36,424 nt of DNA, from positions 1 to 36,424 of the forward strand of contig JANQQI010000114.1 in NCBI GenBank assembly GCA_028285085.1. The letters are read 5' to 3'. Under the pieces are notes generated by a model. That model was given only the letters and a program-made list of their open reading frames with translations. It made no database searches and was not told the origin of the DNA. A program made the position numbers and the translations under genes. Shown here piece by piece: positions 1 to 9,352 of this stretch (position 1 is its first letter; each line of letters starts with the position of its first letter). The stretch is from Saprospiraceae bacterium. GTDB lineage: Bacteria; Bacteroidota; Bacteroidia; Chitinophagales; Saprospiraceae.

Positions 1-1
1 A

Positions 2-565
2 CAAGGAAAGCATATGTGGAAGAAGATGCTGCAAGAGGATAAGATTTTACAGAATAATCTTTTATTCAAAAACGAAAAGATAAGTTACGCTTGGAACGCC
101 GTTGTCTACGACGAAAAGGTCGTATCGGGTGAACAAGTAGAGACACAACGCTCACGCTGGTTATATTCCTATTTCCAAAACCTCCCAAACTCTTCTGGTA
201 TCATTTGGCGCGGCCTGAGTCACCTTAGCTGGAACCAATTGTTGTTTGGCTTGGTGACCATTGCACCACCCATGTTTATCCAATTGTTTCTGGGGATCAT
301 CCTGACGGCGCTTAGTTGGTTTATCGATTGGCGCTTAAGTGCTGTGATGGCTGGTGCAGTTGCCATCTTTGGACTCAATATTCTCTGGGTATTATATTTG
401 TCAAAAGTACCTGCACAGATTTGGAAAGCGATCTGGAGTTTGCCATTATTTGTCTTGAATCAGGTGAGAGGTTTATTGAAAATGGGAAATCCCAACAAAA
501 ACTTCAAGCATTCGGAGCATACGCGCAAGGTCTCTATTGATGAGGTGATGAAAAACGAATCTTAA
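2..565 (+). CDS. GT2 family glycosyltransferase, C-terminal part (5' truncated by window edge)
   Basis: The reading frame is open to the left edge, so only the C-terminal part is present; the first ATG at 14 is probably internal. The visible piece carries an ED-x-x-L stretch (LQEDKILQ), then A-x-x-Y-D-E and the Q-R-S-R-W motif at 146-160. That is the QxxRW signature of processive family-2 glycosyltransferases (hyaluronan/cellulose synthase-like), which binds the acceptor chain. After it come roughly three to four hydrophobic segments and a basic, soluble tail, consistent with an inner-membrane enzyme with C-terminal helices. It lies 24 bp upstream of an SGNH hydrolase and an MBOAT acyltransferase on the same strand, which points to synthesis of an extracellular polysaccharide that is then O-acylated. 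The product cannot be deduced. Family assignment is fairly secure, specificity unknown. Confidence 0.75.
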   Translation, partial: QGKHMWKKMLQEDKILQNNLLFKNEKISYAWNAVVYDEKVVSGEQVETQRSRWLYSYFQNLPNSSGIIWRGLSHLSWNQLLFGLVTIAPPMFIQLFLGIILTALSWFIDWRLSAVMAGAVAIFGLNILWVLYLSKVPAQIWKAIWSLPLFVLNQVRGLLKMGNPNKNFKHSEHTRKVSIDEVMKNES

Positions 566-589
566 GTCCCTGCAGAGGGTAAACATACT

Positions 590-1288
590 ATGCAACGAAA
601 ACTGTTGTACCCGTCACTGGTACTCAATTTGCTATTCTTGGTAGGAGCGATTTTCGCCGTACAGATGCTGGGCGGTTGGCGGTTTGTATGGTATAAAATG
701 CAGCACCGTGGCCTAGCGGCCGATTACGAACATCGCTTTCAACTCTTAGCTACCATGGAATTGGAAAAAGGAGATATTGTCTTTCTTGGCAATAGCATCA
801 CGGCCTACTGTGAATGGGCAGAATTATTAGGAAATCCCCGCATTAAAAACCGCGGTATCCCCGGCGATGCTACCGATGGTGTGCTATCGCGCCTTGATCC
901 TATTCTGGCGGCGGAACCCGCTCAAATTTTTCTGATGATCGGGGTCAATGACTTATTATTTCATCCACGTGAACGCGTCGTCGACAATTATCAAAAAATA
1001 ATAGAGCGTATTTTGCACGGCAGCCCCGAAACAGCGCTATTTATTCAAAGTATTCTCCCTGTCAATAATCAACTTCGATCCTCGGGAATCAGCAATGCCG
1101 ATATCCTTTGGATCAACACTGCATTACAAGAATTAGCAACTAAATTTCAGGTGAACTACCTGGATATCCATCAATTGTTACTAGATGAACAAGGCCGCTT
1201 AAACGCGAAGTATTCGAGCGACGGCATCCATTTGAACGGTGCTGCTTATCAGATTTGGAAAAAAGCTTTGCAGCCCTTGGTCCGATAA
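590..1288 (+). CDS. SGNH/GDSL-family hydrolase, membrane-anchored or exported
   Basis: A 232-residue protein with an N-terminal hydrophobic segment (about residues 8-27) that could be an uncleaved anchor or signal peptide. All four SGNH blocks are visible: G-N-S (Ser69, nucleophile), P-G-D (Gly92), G-V-N-D (Asn120, oxyanion hole) and D-G-I-H (Asp211 and His214). Such enzymes are esterases or acyltransferases acting on small acyl groups such as acetyl. The length matches the PAF-acetylhydrolase-like and acetylxylan-esterase-like branch. It sits between a polysaccharide synthase (24 bp upstream) and an AlgI-like O-acyltransferase (35 bp downstream), so a role in adding or trimming acyl groups on the exported polysaccharide is inferred. 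Substrate not determinable from sequence. Confidence 0.85.
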   Translation: MQRKLLYPSLVLNLLFLVGAIFAVQMLGGWRFVWYKMQHRGLAADYEHRFQLLATMELEKGDIVFLGNSITAYCEWAELLGNPRIKNRGIPGDATDGVLSRLDPILAAEPAQIFLMIGVNDLLFHPRERVVDNYQKIIERILHGSPETALFIQSILPVNNQLRSSGISNADILWINTALQELATKFQVNYLDIHQLLLDEQGRLNAKYSSDGIHLNGAAYQIWKKALQPLVR

Positions 1289-1323
1289 TGCAACTGCGGA
1301 ACGAAAAAACAGTATAAACGAGT

Positions 1324-2892
1324 ATGATTTTTAACAGCCTGCCGTTTTTCGTCTTTATTGCGGTATTTCTGCCGCTTTATTTTAGTCTCCGAGGCCGGGC
1401 ACGCTTGCTACTTTGTTTGGTAGCCAGTTACTTTTTTTACGGTTGGTGGGATTGGCGCTTTCTCAGTTTGATCCTGACCTCTACACTGATTGACTACGTG
1501 GTCGGCTTGCAGCTCGATGGCAACGATGATGCCCGGAGTCGTCGACGTTTACTGATCACGAGTATGTTGGTCAATCTTGGTTTCCTCGCCATCTTCAAAT
1601 ATTTCAACTTTTTTATTGAATCCTTCCGTGATTTACTCCTATCCTGGGGGGTAGAACCCGGATTCAATACACTGTATATCATCCTGCCGGTGGGTATTTC
1701 GTTTTATACCTTCCAATCGATGAGTTATACCATCGATGTATATTTTCGTAAGATTAAGGTTGAACGCGATTTCATTCGCTTTTCCACTTTCATTAGCTTT
1801 TTCCCGCAATTAGTCGCGGGGCCAATTGTGCGAGCTGTCGATTTTTTGCCTCAATTTCAAAAGGATCGACCCTTTGAGTGGGACCGTTTCATTGCCGGTA
1901 GCGGCCAGGTCCTCTGGGGCTTTTTCAAAAAAGTAGCGGTGGCCGACTCCTTGGCGCCCTTTGTGGATCAATGCTTTGCGGCGCCGGAGGGCTTTTCTTC
2001 CCTGCATCTATTGATCGGAGTGGTATTTTATTCCTTCCAGATATACTGTGATTTTAGTGGCTACTCAGACATTGCGATTGGTCTGGCGAGAATCATGGGC
2101 TTTGACTTTCCGGATAATTTCCGCACGCCTTATTTCTCAAAGAACTTTAGTGAGTTCTGGACACGTTGGCACATTTCGCTCTCTAGTTGGCTACGAGATT
2201 ATCTTTATATTCCTCTCGGAGGTAACCGAAGTGGCAGCTTTGGCTCACGTTTCTTCATGCTGATCTCTTTGGTGTTATCGGTAGTACTAACTGGCTGGTG
2301 GTGGATGGTGCCGATCTATTTAATCGTAGTGATTGCTACGGCCTATGCGATGCGTAAAGACCCACAAAAGTCGGTGGTCTTTTATACCTACATGAATTTG
2401 ATGATCACAATGCTGCTTGGTGGATTGTGGCACGGTGCGAGCTGGAATTTTGTCTTCTGGGGATTCCTCCATGGCATGTATCTAATCGTTCAACGTCTAG
2501 CCGGCCCTTATTGGAACCGTTTACTAGATACTTTACGGATACCCAACTGGCTACAAAATGGCTTGGCTATCGGTATGGTTTACGTTTTTACCTGCCTAGC
2601 GTGGATTTATTTTCGAGCAGCAGATTTTGAAACGGCCTCACAGGTGATTGAAGGAATTTATGTATTAGAGGGGCTCAACTTCGGAAGCGTAATCAATAAA
2701 TTCTGGGTACTCAAAGGTGTGTTGCTGATTGGTATTTTGCTATTAGTCGAGTTGCTTGATCTGCGTTGGCGAATGTATCAGATGGTCTTAGCTAAACCTG
2801 CCTTTCGGATCGTATCATTTGCCGTCTTAATTTGGCTGATTGCACTCTTTGGAACTTTTGGATCTAACGCCTTCATCTATTTTCAATTCTAA
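1324..2892 (+). CDS. MBOAT-family O-acyltransferase (AlgI/DltB-like)
   Basis: A 522-residue polytopic membrane protein. Family hallmarks are F-F-P-Q-L-V-A-G-P at about residue 160, Y-I-P-L-G-G-N-R at about 295-302, and L-W-H-G-A-S-W-N with the putative catalytic His370. AlgI-type MBOATs take an acyl group from a cytoplasmic donor and pass it across the membrane for O-acylation of polysaccharides by a periplasmic SGNH/AlgX-like partner. Such partners flank it here: SGNH genes lie 35 bp upstream and 11 bp downstream. Odd feature: between the G-N-R motif and the catalytic His there is extra sequence (about residues 305-352, rich in W, V, I) that looks like one or two added membrane helices compared with AlgI, where these motifs are close. 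Role confident, acyl group and polymer unknown. Confidence 0.93.
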   Translation: MIFNSLPFFVFIAVFLPLYFSLRGRARLLLCLVASYFFYGWWDWRFLSLILTSTLIDYVVGLQLDGNDDARSRRRLLITSMLVNLGFLAIFKYFNFFIESFRDLLLSWGVEPGFNTLYIILPVGISFYTFQSMSYTIDVYFRKIKVERDFIRFSTFISFFPQLVAGPIVRAVDFLPQFQKDRPFEWDRFIAGSGQVLWGFFKKVAVADSLAPFVDQCFAAPEGFSSLHLLIGVVFYSFQIYCDFSGYSDIAIGLARIMGFDFPDNFRTPYFSKNFSEFWTRWHISLSSWLRDYLYIPLGGNRSGSFGSRFFMLISLVLSVVLTGWWWMVPIYLIVVIATAYAMRKDPQKSVVFYTYMNLMITMLLGGLWHGASWNFVFWGFLHGMYLIVQRLAGPYWNRLLDTLRIPNWLQNGLAIGMVYVFTCLAWIYFRAADFETASQVIEGIYVLEGLNFGSVINKFWVLKGVLLIGILLLVELLDLRWRMYQMVLAKPAFRIVSFAVLIWLIALFGTFGSNAFIYFQF

Positions 2893-2903
2893 ATGTCATC
2901 TTT

Positions 2904-3791
2904 TTGAAAAAGCTATACTGGATACTTGCCTTTCTAATATTGACTTTTGCCGGTGATCGCCTGGGTGGTTATCTACTGGGGAGTATGACGAAGAGTAGTC
3001 AGTTTCGTTATTCGCGCTTGTACGACCAACGTGCGGAAGCAGATATTTTGCTAATAGGCAACTCGCGTGGCTTGATTTTTTACCAACCTTACATCGAAGA
3101 AAAAACGGGGAAATCAACCTTCAACTTTAGTTATAATGGCATGCCAGTTGATTTAATGGCGGCTCTGGTAAAAGACTATTATGAGTATTACCCGGCCCCC
3201 AAGCAAATGGTTGTAGATGTAACACTCTGTGATCGACTGAACAATGAAATGTTGGTTGGATTCAATACTTATAGCGCCTATTCACCGCGATTAGATTCGT
3301 TAATTATCGAAAAACAACCGACCATGGGACGAGCTACTCGGGTGACCCATTTATTCCGGTACAATAGCGAAATCTTTCAACGTGCTTTATTCTATTCTAA
3401 CAAATCGGATGAAGATTGGCTCTTGGATCGGGTGATCAATCAAAATCTCCAAGAGGCTGCCAATAGTCTGGAACCCTACCAAATCAACTATCAACCCGAT
3501 ACGACGGACCAAACCTATTTGCTTCGCCACCTCAACGATATTGTCCGTACCGGCCAATCACACGGGACACGTGTGAGCCTCGTCATCAATCCATATTACC
3601 CACCTTTTGCACAATCTATTCAAAACTTGACTGCGTTTCGTGAAGCCATTGAAGCTGCAACAGGCCTAAAAGTTCGAGACTATTCTGAATCTATTCAAGA
3701 TGTTGAGGGCTTTGGTGATTATCAGCATCTCAATAAAAATGGAGCTCGCCAGTATATTGATTTGCTCTTGCAAGATGGGGTGTTGGAGTGA
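2904..3791 (+). CDS. SGNH-like periplasmic protein linked to polysaccharide O-acylation
   Basis: A 295-residue protein starting with a hydrophobic signal/anchor (residues 4-17). It has L-L-I-G-N-S-R with Ser54 in the nucleophile position and D-Y-Q-H near the C-terminus (Asp272, His275), matching SGNH blocks I and V. Blocks II and III are not obvious. It follows the MBOAT gene by 11 bp, so it is translationally close to it, as expected for an AlgJ/AlgX/DltD-like partner that completes acyl transfer in the periplasm. The start is TTG at 2904. An ATG at 2893 is in another frame and stops after four codons, so it is not used. The precise family was not recognised; the SGNH assignment rests on the two motifs and context. 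Confidence 0.7.
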   Translation: MKKLYWILAFLILTFAGDRLGGYLLGSMTKSSQFRYSRLYDQRAEADILLIGNSRGLIFYQPYIEEKTGKSTFNFSYNGMPVDLMAALVKDYYEYYPAPKQMVVDVTLCDRLNNEMLVGFNTYSAYSPRLDSLIIEKQPTMGRATRVTHLFRYNSEIFQRALFYSNKSDEDWLLDRVINQNLQEAANSLEPYQINYQPDTTDQTYLLRHLNDIVRTGQSHGTRVSLVINPYYPPFAQSIQNLTAFREAIEAATGLKVRDYSESIQDVEGFGDYQHLNKNGARQYIDLLLQDGVLE

Positions 3792-3884
3792 TTGTGTTTA
3801 TTAAAAGAGAGATGAAAGATGGGTAGCCAAATTGAGCTTTTAAGAAGCGCCTATTTTGGGAATGGATAGAATTTGGGGCTTTGA

Positions 3885-3929
3885 GGGTGGGACCCACCCG
3901 CTGTCCGCCGCCGCCGACCAGCTTGGTCG
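3885..3929. repeat. GC-rich double-hairpin element
   Basis: Two inverted repeats lie close together: GGGTGGG-A-CCCACCC (3885-3899, perfect 7-base arms) and CGACCA-GCT-TGGTCG (3915-3929, perfect 6-base arms), joined by a CCG-rich run. The surrounding intergenic DNA is AT-rich, so the block stands out in composition. It may be a REP-like or other dispersed repeat, but only one copy is in this window. Confidence 0.4.
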
Positions 3930-4269
3930 CAAGATGCTGAGGGCACATAGCTCACCAGTCTTTACCGGTAGCAATTATGGTAAGTCGCAACGCTAAATGT
4001 CTTGGCCAAGAGATATTATAAGTGCGTCACTATCTATAGATTCCGGAAAGGAGCAAATTCCATAAATAGGGTCGAAAAATTTTCGAAAAATGTAGGTTCG
4101 TGTCGGTTTTTTGACTTTAAAGTAGCTGTTTCAAGGATTTGCACCGATTTTCAACTACATAAAAGCATTGAATTCATCTAGTGCGTTTCTCCCTTTCAAT
4201 TTGTAGCCCTATTTGTTCTAACCAACGAATTCACTTTGAGCTTGAACCAAGGCATACAGTAATCAACTT

Positions 4270-4307
4270 AAAAAGCCCGGATTGACATACATCAATCCGG
4301 GCTTTTT
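4270..4307. terminator. Strong bidirectional intrinsic terminator
   Basis: Perfect 16-base-pair stem, arms 4270-4285 and 4292-4307, with a 6-base loop. The stem has a GC core (GCCCGG) and ends in five A's on one side and five T's on the other, so it gives a U-tract in both directions. It sits between convergent genes, 28 bp past the barrel gene's stop, and can end both transcripts. Confidence 0.92.
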
Positions 4308-4335
4308 ATGCCGTTATTTCAATAATAGCTATTGT

Positions 4336-5964
4336 CTAAAAACGTGCGGTGATACCACCTAAGATATTAATACCGTAAGTCGGATAATTCACCCAGCGTT
4401 GTCGCTTATTATTCGCCAAGTTATTCAGCTGGAAGAAAATACCGAAGTTCTTTGTTGCTTGGTACTCAGCCCCCATACTGATATCGAACAACCCATTGAG
4501 ATTATCCGTTTCCCCTTCATCTGTGATGTAAGGGACTCCATTTTCTATGAATAGTTCTCCTCGCAATTTCAGCTTATCCTCTAGGGTCGTATAAGCCAAA
4601 GCGACGTTCAATTCGAAAGCAGGCAAATGCCATGGCTTTTCAAAGTTTTTCATATCGTAAACGTTTTGGCCAATTGTTACGAGGACATCCAATCCTTGTA
4701 CCGGTTGGGCATTCAACGTTCCTTTGATATAGACGATATTCGCAGTATCGTATGGAACCCCAAAACGCAAGGTATCCAAAGGATCCGTGAGGAAGGTCGC
4801 CAGGTTATCAACTTGCTTAAAGCCAGCCTGCACCTGATAATCGAGGACTTTCAAATTACCTCGGATACCACCATAGAAGTTATTATAACTCGAGTTTCGA
4901 ATTTCAAATCCCCGAGAGACCATGAACGGGTTATAGTCGCTTAGGGTACGGAAGGTATTTTTATTAAAACCACCCTCTGCACCGGCAAATGCCGCAAGCT
5001 TATTCCCTACAACATTGACGGCAACTTCGGCATCGGGGAAAAACTGGAACTGATCTTCATTAGCCACAATGTTACCTCCAATTTTTACCCGGAAAGCATC
5101 TGCATGCCAAGTGAAGTTGGGTTGGAAGTAAAAGTTATTTAGATTCTGCTTGGCCGTATCTTCAAACGTGGTAAAATCTGTTTTAATGCGTACCGAGAGG
5201 GGATGGGTTTCATTGAACCACTTTGTTAAGCCCAGGTCAATATCCAGGTTTGTCTCGCCGGAAGCGTAGTTATCTTGCAGGCTATAAAAATCAGCCTTTG
5301 CGAAGTAATTGATATCACCGGCGGTTTGCACACCGTTGAAGAAGTTCACGCCTAGATCGAAGGTATTGAAACGCTGACGAATTTGCTCGCGTACGTAGCT
5401 TTGCTCATCATGATCGTAGCCGTAAAAGTGGACTTCGTTAATGTCGTAACTCAGATTACCGCCAATAGCGTAGCCTTCTTCGTGGAAATAAGTCCCGTCG
5501 ACTCCAAAATTTGTTCTTGAAAAGCGCTGATGCTCCAAGTCTCTGAAATTTGCAGAATGGTGCATGAAATTACCACCTACTTCATAGGATTTGCCATTAT
5601 TAGTGTGGTACGACAGCTCCGCGTAGGGCGAACTGGGGATACCATAACCCAATTTCGCGTGACCTTTATAAGTGTCCGGGATACGATCGCGCTTCATCGC
5701 AATTGGGCGAATTTTTGGTGGCAAATACTCCACCTCGATATTCTTACTGGGAATATTATAAATCAAACTTTTAGTAGTGGTATCGACCGGAGGCAGTTCT
5801 GGTTTGATGGATAATTTATAAGAATCTTCCAGGCGCGCCTCGAAATCCTTGATTACTTCTACCTCTTCGGAAGGTAGATTGTCGCTTGGTGGTTGGGCGA
5901 AAGCCATGGTGCCAAACAGGCAAATGAATATTGGCAGAATGATATTTTTGCTAGCTATTTTCAT
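4336..5964 (-). CDS. Outer-membrane beta-barrel protein (TonB-receptor-like, no plug seen)
   Basis: A 542-residue protein with a signal peptide (residues 1-23, ending M-A-F-A-Q). A polar, proline-rich N-terminal region (about 25-95) is followed by many alternating-hydrophobicity strands with aromatic ends, and the chain ends in Phe (T-A-R-F), the usual terminal residue of outer-membrane barrels. Strand repeats such as F-G-V-D-G-T-Y and Y-G-G-I-R-G support a barrel. No TonB-box, plug domain or carboxypeptidase-like domain is apparent and the length is short for a TonB-dependent receptor, so it is better described as a plugless barrel. It lies 49 bp downstream of the large secreted TPR gene and is very probably co-transcribed with it, which suggests a joint envelope role (secretion, assembly or surface display). 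Function unknown. Confidence 0.8.
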   Translation of the reverse strand: MKIASKNIILPIFICLFGTMAFAQPPSDNLPSEEVEVIKDFEARLEDSYKLSIKPELPPVDTTTKSLIYNIPSKNIEVEYLPPKIRPIAMKRDRIPDTYKGHAKLGYGIPSSPYAELSYHTNNGKSYEVGGNFMHHSANFRDLEHQRFSRTNFGVDGTYFHEEGYAIGGNLSYDINEVHFYGYDHDEQSYVREQIRQRFNTFDLGVNFFNGVQTAGDINYFAKADFYSLQDNYASGETNLDIDLGLTKWFNETHPLSVRIKTDFTTFEDTAKQNLNNFYFQPNFTWHADAFRVKIGGNIVANEDQFQFFPDAEVAVNVVGNKLAAFAGAEGGFNKNTFRTLSDYNPFMVSRGFEIRNSSYNNFYGGIRGNLKVLDYQVQAGFKQVDNLATFLTDPLDTLRFGVPYDTANIVYIKGTLNAQPVQGLDVLVTIGQNVYDMKNFEKPWHLPAFELNVALAYTTLEDKLKLRGELFIENGVPYITDEGETDNLNGLFDISMGAEYQATKNFGIFFQLNNLANNKRQRWVNYPTYGINILGGITARF

Positions 5965-6013
5965 TTTGTGTGGTTTAGAATTAAGAATTGAAATCTGAAT
6001 GTACGCTTCGGCA

Positions 6014-9000
6014 TTACTGCTCTTCGATCATCTCCATATCATCAGATTCCGTTTCTTTCAAGACGCGATTGCTGGACGCTGCACTGGCTTTTAATTTATC
6101 CAGTTTCGCTTTGGCGATATTGACGAGCTCTTCATCTTCATCGTAGTTCTCGATCAAGCCTTCCAAAGCTGCTTGGGCATTGAATAAGTCGCCTTTTTCG
6201 GCCAAGATGTCGGCCAAAAGAATCACACTTTTTGCAATCCAGTAATTATATCCGGCACTTTCCCGGTTGGCATTTAGACAAAGTTGTTGTGCAATATCCA
6301 AATCACGCTGCAGGTAGTAGATATAAGCGATTAAGTAGCGCGCTTCGGCTGTTTGCTCATTATTACTCAGACGAGTGACCTCGTTGAAACTACGCAAAGC
6401 CGTCTCGTAAGATTTTCCATCCAAGGCTAGCTTACCCAGATAGAAATAGGCCGTCGCTTTTTGATCATCTGAGGCTTGAGGATTCTTACTCACCTTCTCT
6501 GCCGTTGAACGTACAGCTGCGATGTCATTAATACGGTAAGCAGAACGCATCGCACCAAGTTGCGCTTCAAAGCGTGTATCATCATCACCGGCGGCTTGCT
6601 CCAGTTGAGAATAGAAGCGATAGGACTTTTGGAAATCCTGCTCGTGATTATAACTAATCAAGGCCGCTTTGCGCAGTGCCTTGGCGTAGTAGCTACTTTG
6701 CCCACGATTGATTACAGATTCATAGTCGCGCAATGCTTCGCTGTATTTTTTCAAAACCGAATAGGATTCTCCACGGTGGTAATACGCCAGCAGTGAATTT
6801 GGGCTGCTTGGATAGCGGCGTAGGTAGTTGCCGTAAGAGGCAATCGCCTTTTCGTAATTACCATTCTCGTATTGCGACTCGGCCGCTTTGAAGGTGATGG
6901 CTTCTTTGTCATCCGAATCCACCGAATAACCGGGAATCGTTTCCAAGAAAGCAAAGTATTCGTCTGCTTGTCCTAAGTCATCCACGTAGATTTCCTCCAG
7001 AGCTGTTAGAGCAGCTTCGGATTCTTTATTGCTTGGATTATTGGCAAATACGCGTTTGTAGTAATCGGTTGCACTGTTGAGATTACCTTGATTGTAGCTA
7101 ATCAAGCCCAGGCGGATGAGGGCCTGGTTGTACAACTCAGAATTACGATTATTATCTACCAGTTGTTTTAGAGGGCGCTTCGCCTGGTCAAATTGACCAA
7201 TTTCTTGATAAGTGATACCCAATTGCATCAACGCATTATCTGCATATTCAGAATTAGGATAATCGTCGGCTACGCTCTCTAGTGCAATGATCTTATCGGT
7301 AGTATTACCCCGCAATCCTTCGATGATCGCCTTTTGGTACAATGCGTATACAAACCCACTGTATTGATTTTGGATCGCATCGTCATAATAGCGAATAGCC
7401 TGGCTGTATTGATTACGCTTAAATAAGCAGTCACCAGCACGTAGCGTGGCATCTCCTAGCACATTTCCGGTGATGTAATCATTGTTGATGAACATGCTAT
7501 TTTGCCGGATACCGGCAATAGCTTCTTGGAAAAAGCCTAGCGCACCGCTATAGTTCTTTTGCTTCAGATAGTTGTAGCCTTGGGTATAATTGGCCGTATA
7601 CAAGGAGGCCTCATCTGGCAACTGATTAATGGTCTTGGCCAGAGTAATGAATTTATTCAGCTCGTTAATGCTCGTGTTATATTTCTTTTGCTGATGTGCA
7701 ATTTCACCCAACCAGTATAAACTCAAGGCTTTCGAGCGGTTGTCGAGTGGATCTTCTAATGACTTACGGAAATAACGCTCGGCCAGACCACTATTGCCAT
7801 CTCGGTAGAGCTGCAAAGCACGCAGATAAGCTACCTTTTGGTAAGTCTCTCGCATTTGTGGATTCTTGTTTGGAATCTTATCGAGAATTTCCATGGCATT
7901 GGCATAATCCCGGGTATTCAAAAACAGATTACTGAGCATGGTTTGTGCTTCCGTGTAGTATTTTGAATCTTGTGGAATTTGCTGCAGAGCACTTACCGCT
8001 TCGCGGTCGTATTTCAGTTCGTAAGACAGCTTACCGTAGTTATATAATGCTTCATCTTGAATGCTGCGATCATAATTCATCCGGCTCGCGGCTTTAAATG
8101 CATTTCGGGCCGCAGGTTTATTGCCGACTTCGATTTGGCAGCTGGCGAGGCTATACATTGCGCTCTGTCCTAACTCACTGTTGATACGGTTGAGCTGCTC
8201 GAAGTTTTTGATGGCACTTTTACAATCACCAGCTTGCTGCTGAGTAAAGCCCAGTTGATAGAAATCTTCGACGCGGAGCTTATTGGAGTTTTTTGCGTAG
8301 TATTCTAAATGCGGTAACGCACGATTGTATTCTCCCTTTTCAAAATAGGCTTGACCAACCATCTGATTGATTTCGGACCGATTTTTTAATCGCGTATCCT
8401 GTGCTTTTTCGGCTCCGTAGGCAATCACTTGATCGTAATCTCCCTGAGCGAAATAGATTTGCGTTATATAATAAGGGACGTAAGCCCGATAGCGATCCGA
8501 ACGTGCTACACGTTGGAAGCTTTTGACTGCTTCGTCATAGTTGTTTTCGTAAAATTGGGTGATGCCGTAATAGTAGTTAGTAGGGTAGTAGTATTGGTTT
8601 TCGACATCTTTGATCTCGCGAAAGGCTTGGGCAGCAGGTTTAAATTTCTTTTTGTAAAAAAGGCTATAACCTTGCTTAAATCTTACTTCTGATCGCTGTT
8701 CCCGGGTCAGATCGAATACATCAATATTCGCAAATAACTCATTGGCTTTATCATATTTACGAGCATTGTAGTAGTAGTTAGCCATTTCAATAATCGCTTG
8801 ATTGGCCAATGGATCAGGATCATATTTTCGAGCAAAATCAAGAATTAGCTTCTCTCCGTCGGGCATATTGAGTTGAACAGCGCTCTTGGCGTAAAATAAC
8901 TCTGCCTTCATACGCAGTAATTCTGAATCCGGCTCATTCTCCGGCTGAAGCATCCGTACAACTTTTACGAACTCCGCCTGAGCTTTACCGACTAAGCCTT

Positions 9001-9127
9001 GATCATAAAATGTTTTTCCATTCTTAAAATGCTGATTGGCTTCCGTAAAAACCGTTGTCTGTTGGGCGTACATGGCCAGACTTAACGGGAGGAGGAATAG
9101 GGTGCAAACAAGATTTTTAATATTCAT
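6014..9127 (-). CDS. Large secreted tetratricopeptide-repeat protein
   Basis: A 1037-residue protein with a signal peptide (residues 1-21, ending M-Y-A-Q) and TPR-type helical hairpins along nearly its whole length. Recurring motifs include G-x-x-x-x-A, A-L-x-x-Y-G, Y-x-x-A-x-x-x-F and E-A-L-x-x-L, at spacings near 34-37 residues. The C-terminus is acidic (E-S-D-D-M-E-M-I-E-E-Q). It has no catalytic domain, so it should act as a periplasmic or lipid-free scaffold binding several partners. The barrel gene follows 49 bp downstream on the same strand, so the pair likely works together at the outer membrane, in the way other TPR proteins serve barrel assembly or secretion. The repeats are diverged, unlike those of the SIR2-TPR gene in this window. 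Specific function not recognised. Confidence 0.88.
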   Translation of the reverse strand: MNIKNLVCTLFLLPLSLAMYAQQTTVFTEANQHFKNGKTFYDQGLVGKAQAEFVKVVRMLQPENEPDSELLRMKAELFYAKSAVQLNMPDGEKLILDFARKYDPDPLANQAIIEMANYYYNARKYDKANELFANIDVFDLTREQRSEVRFKQGYSLFYKKKFKPAAQAFREIKDVENQYYYPTNYYYGITQFYENNYDEAVKSFQRVARSDRYRAYVPYYITQIYFAQGDYDQVIAYGAEKAQDTRLKNRSEINQMVGQAYFEKGEYNRALPHLEYYAKNSNKLRVEDFYQLGFTQQQAGDCKSAIKNFEQLNRINSELGQSAMYSLASCQIEVGNKPAARNAFKAASRMNYDRSIQDEALYNYGKLSYELKYDREAVSALQQIPQDSKYYTEAQTMLSNLFLNTRDYANAMEILDKIPNKNPQMRETYQKVAYLRALQLYRDGNSGLAERYFRKSLEDPLDNRSKALSLYWLGEIAHQQKKYNTSINELNKFITLAKTINQLPDEASLYTANYTQGYNYLKQKNYSGALGFFQEAIAGIRQNSMFINNDYITGNVLGDATLRAGDCLFKRNQYSQAIRYYDDAIQNQYSGFVYALYQKAIIEGLRGNTTDKIIALESVADDYPNSEYADNALMQLGITYQEIGQFDQAKRPLKQLVDNNRNSELYNQALIRLGLISYNQGNLNSATDYYKRVFANNPSNKESEAALTALEEIYVDDLGQADEYFAFLETIPGYSVDSDDKEAITFKAAESQYENGNYEKAIASYGNYLRRYPSSPNSLLAYYHRGESYSVLKKYSEALRDYESVINRGQSSYYAKALRKAALISYNHEQDFQKSYRFYSQLEQAAGDDDTRFEAQLGAMRSAYRINDIAAVRSTAEKVSKNPQASDDQKATAYFYLGKLALDGKSYETALRSFNEVTRLSNNEQTAEARYLIAYIYYLQRDLDIAQQLCLNANRESAGYNYWIAKSVILLADILAEKGDLFNAQAALEGLIENYDEDEELVNIAKAKLDKLKASAASSNRVLKETESDDMEMIEEQ

Positions 9128-9352
9128 GTGCGAGATAATTGGTGTTTCGAATAGTTGATTAAATAACTATCGGTTGATGGTGGTAGATCAATAACTTGAA
9201 ATACGGATATTAGGACTCATGTATTGCTATACAGTCACAGTTTTTTAGCACATAACTCCACTAACTATTCGATGGATTGTTTTATTGCGGCCAATTTATA
9301 AAAAATTTAACAGAATCCCGGTTGATAGGACAGGACATATTAACTTTTTTTG

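Larger units (their letters stand above)
3792..4335. other. Intergenic region between convergent operons
   Basis: No plausible gene was found here. The stretch holds a GC-rich block at about 3881-3950 with two hairpins, then AT-rich sequence with a 9-base direct repeat (TCGAAAAAT at 4072-4080 and 4083-4091, 11 bases apart), and a strong terminator at 4270-4307. The rest shows nothing recognisable. Confidence 0.7.

Noticed and set aside
4336-5964. SusC-type TonB receptor reading of the barrel gene
   Set aside because: It is far too short, and no plug, carboxypeptidase-like domain or neighbouring SusD is present.
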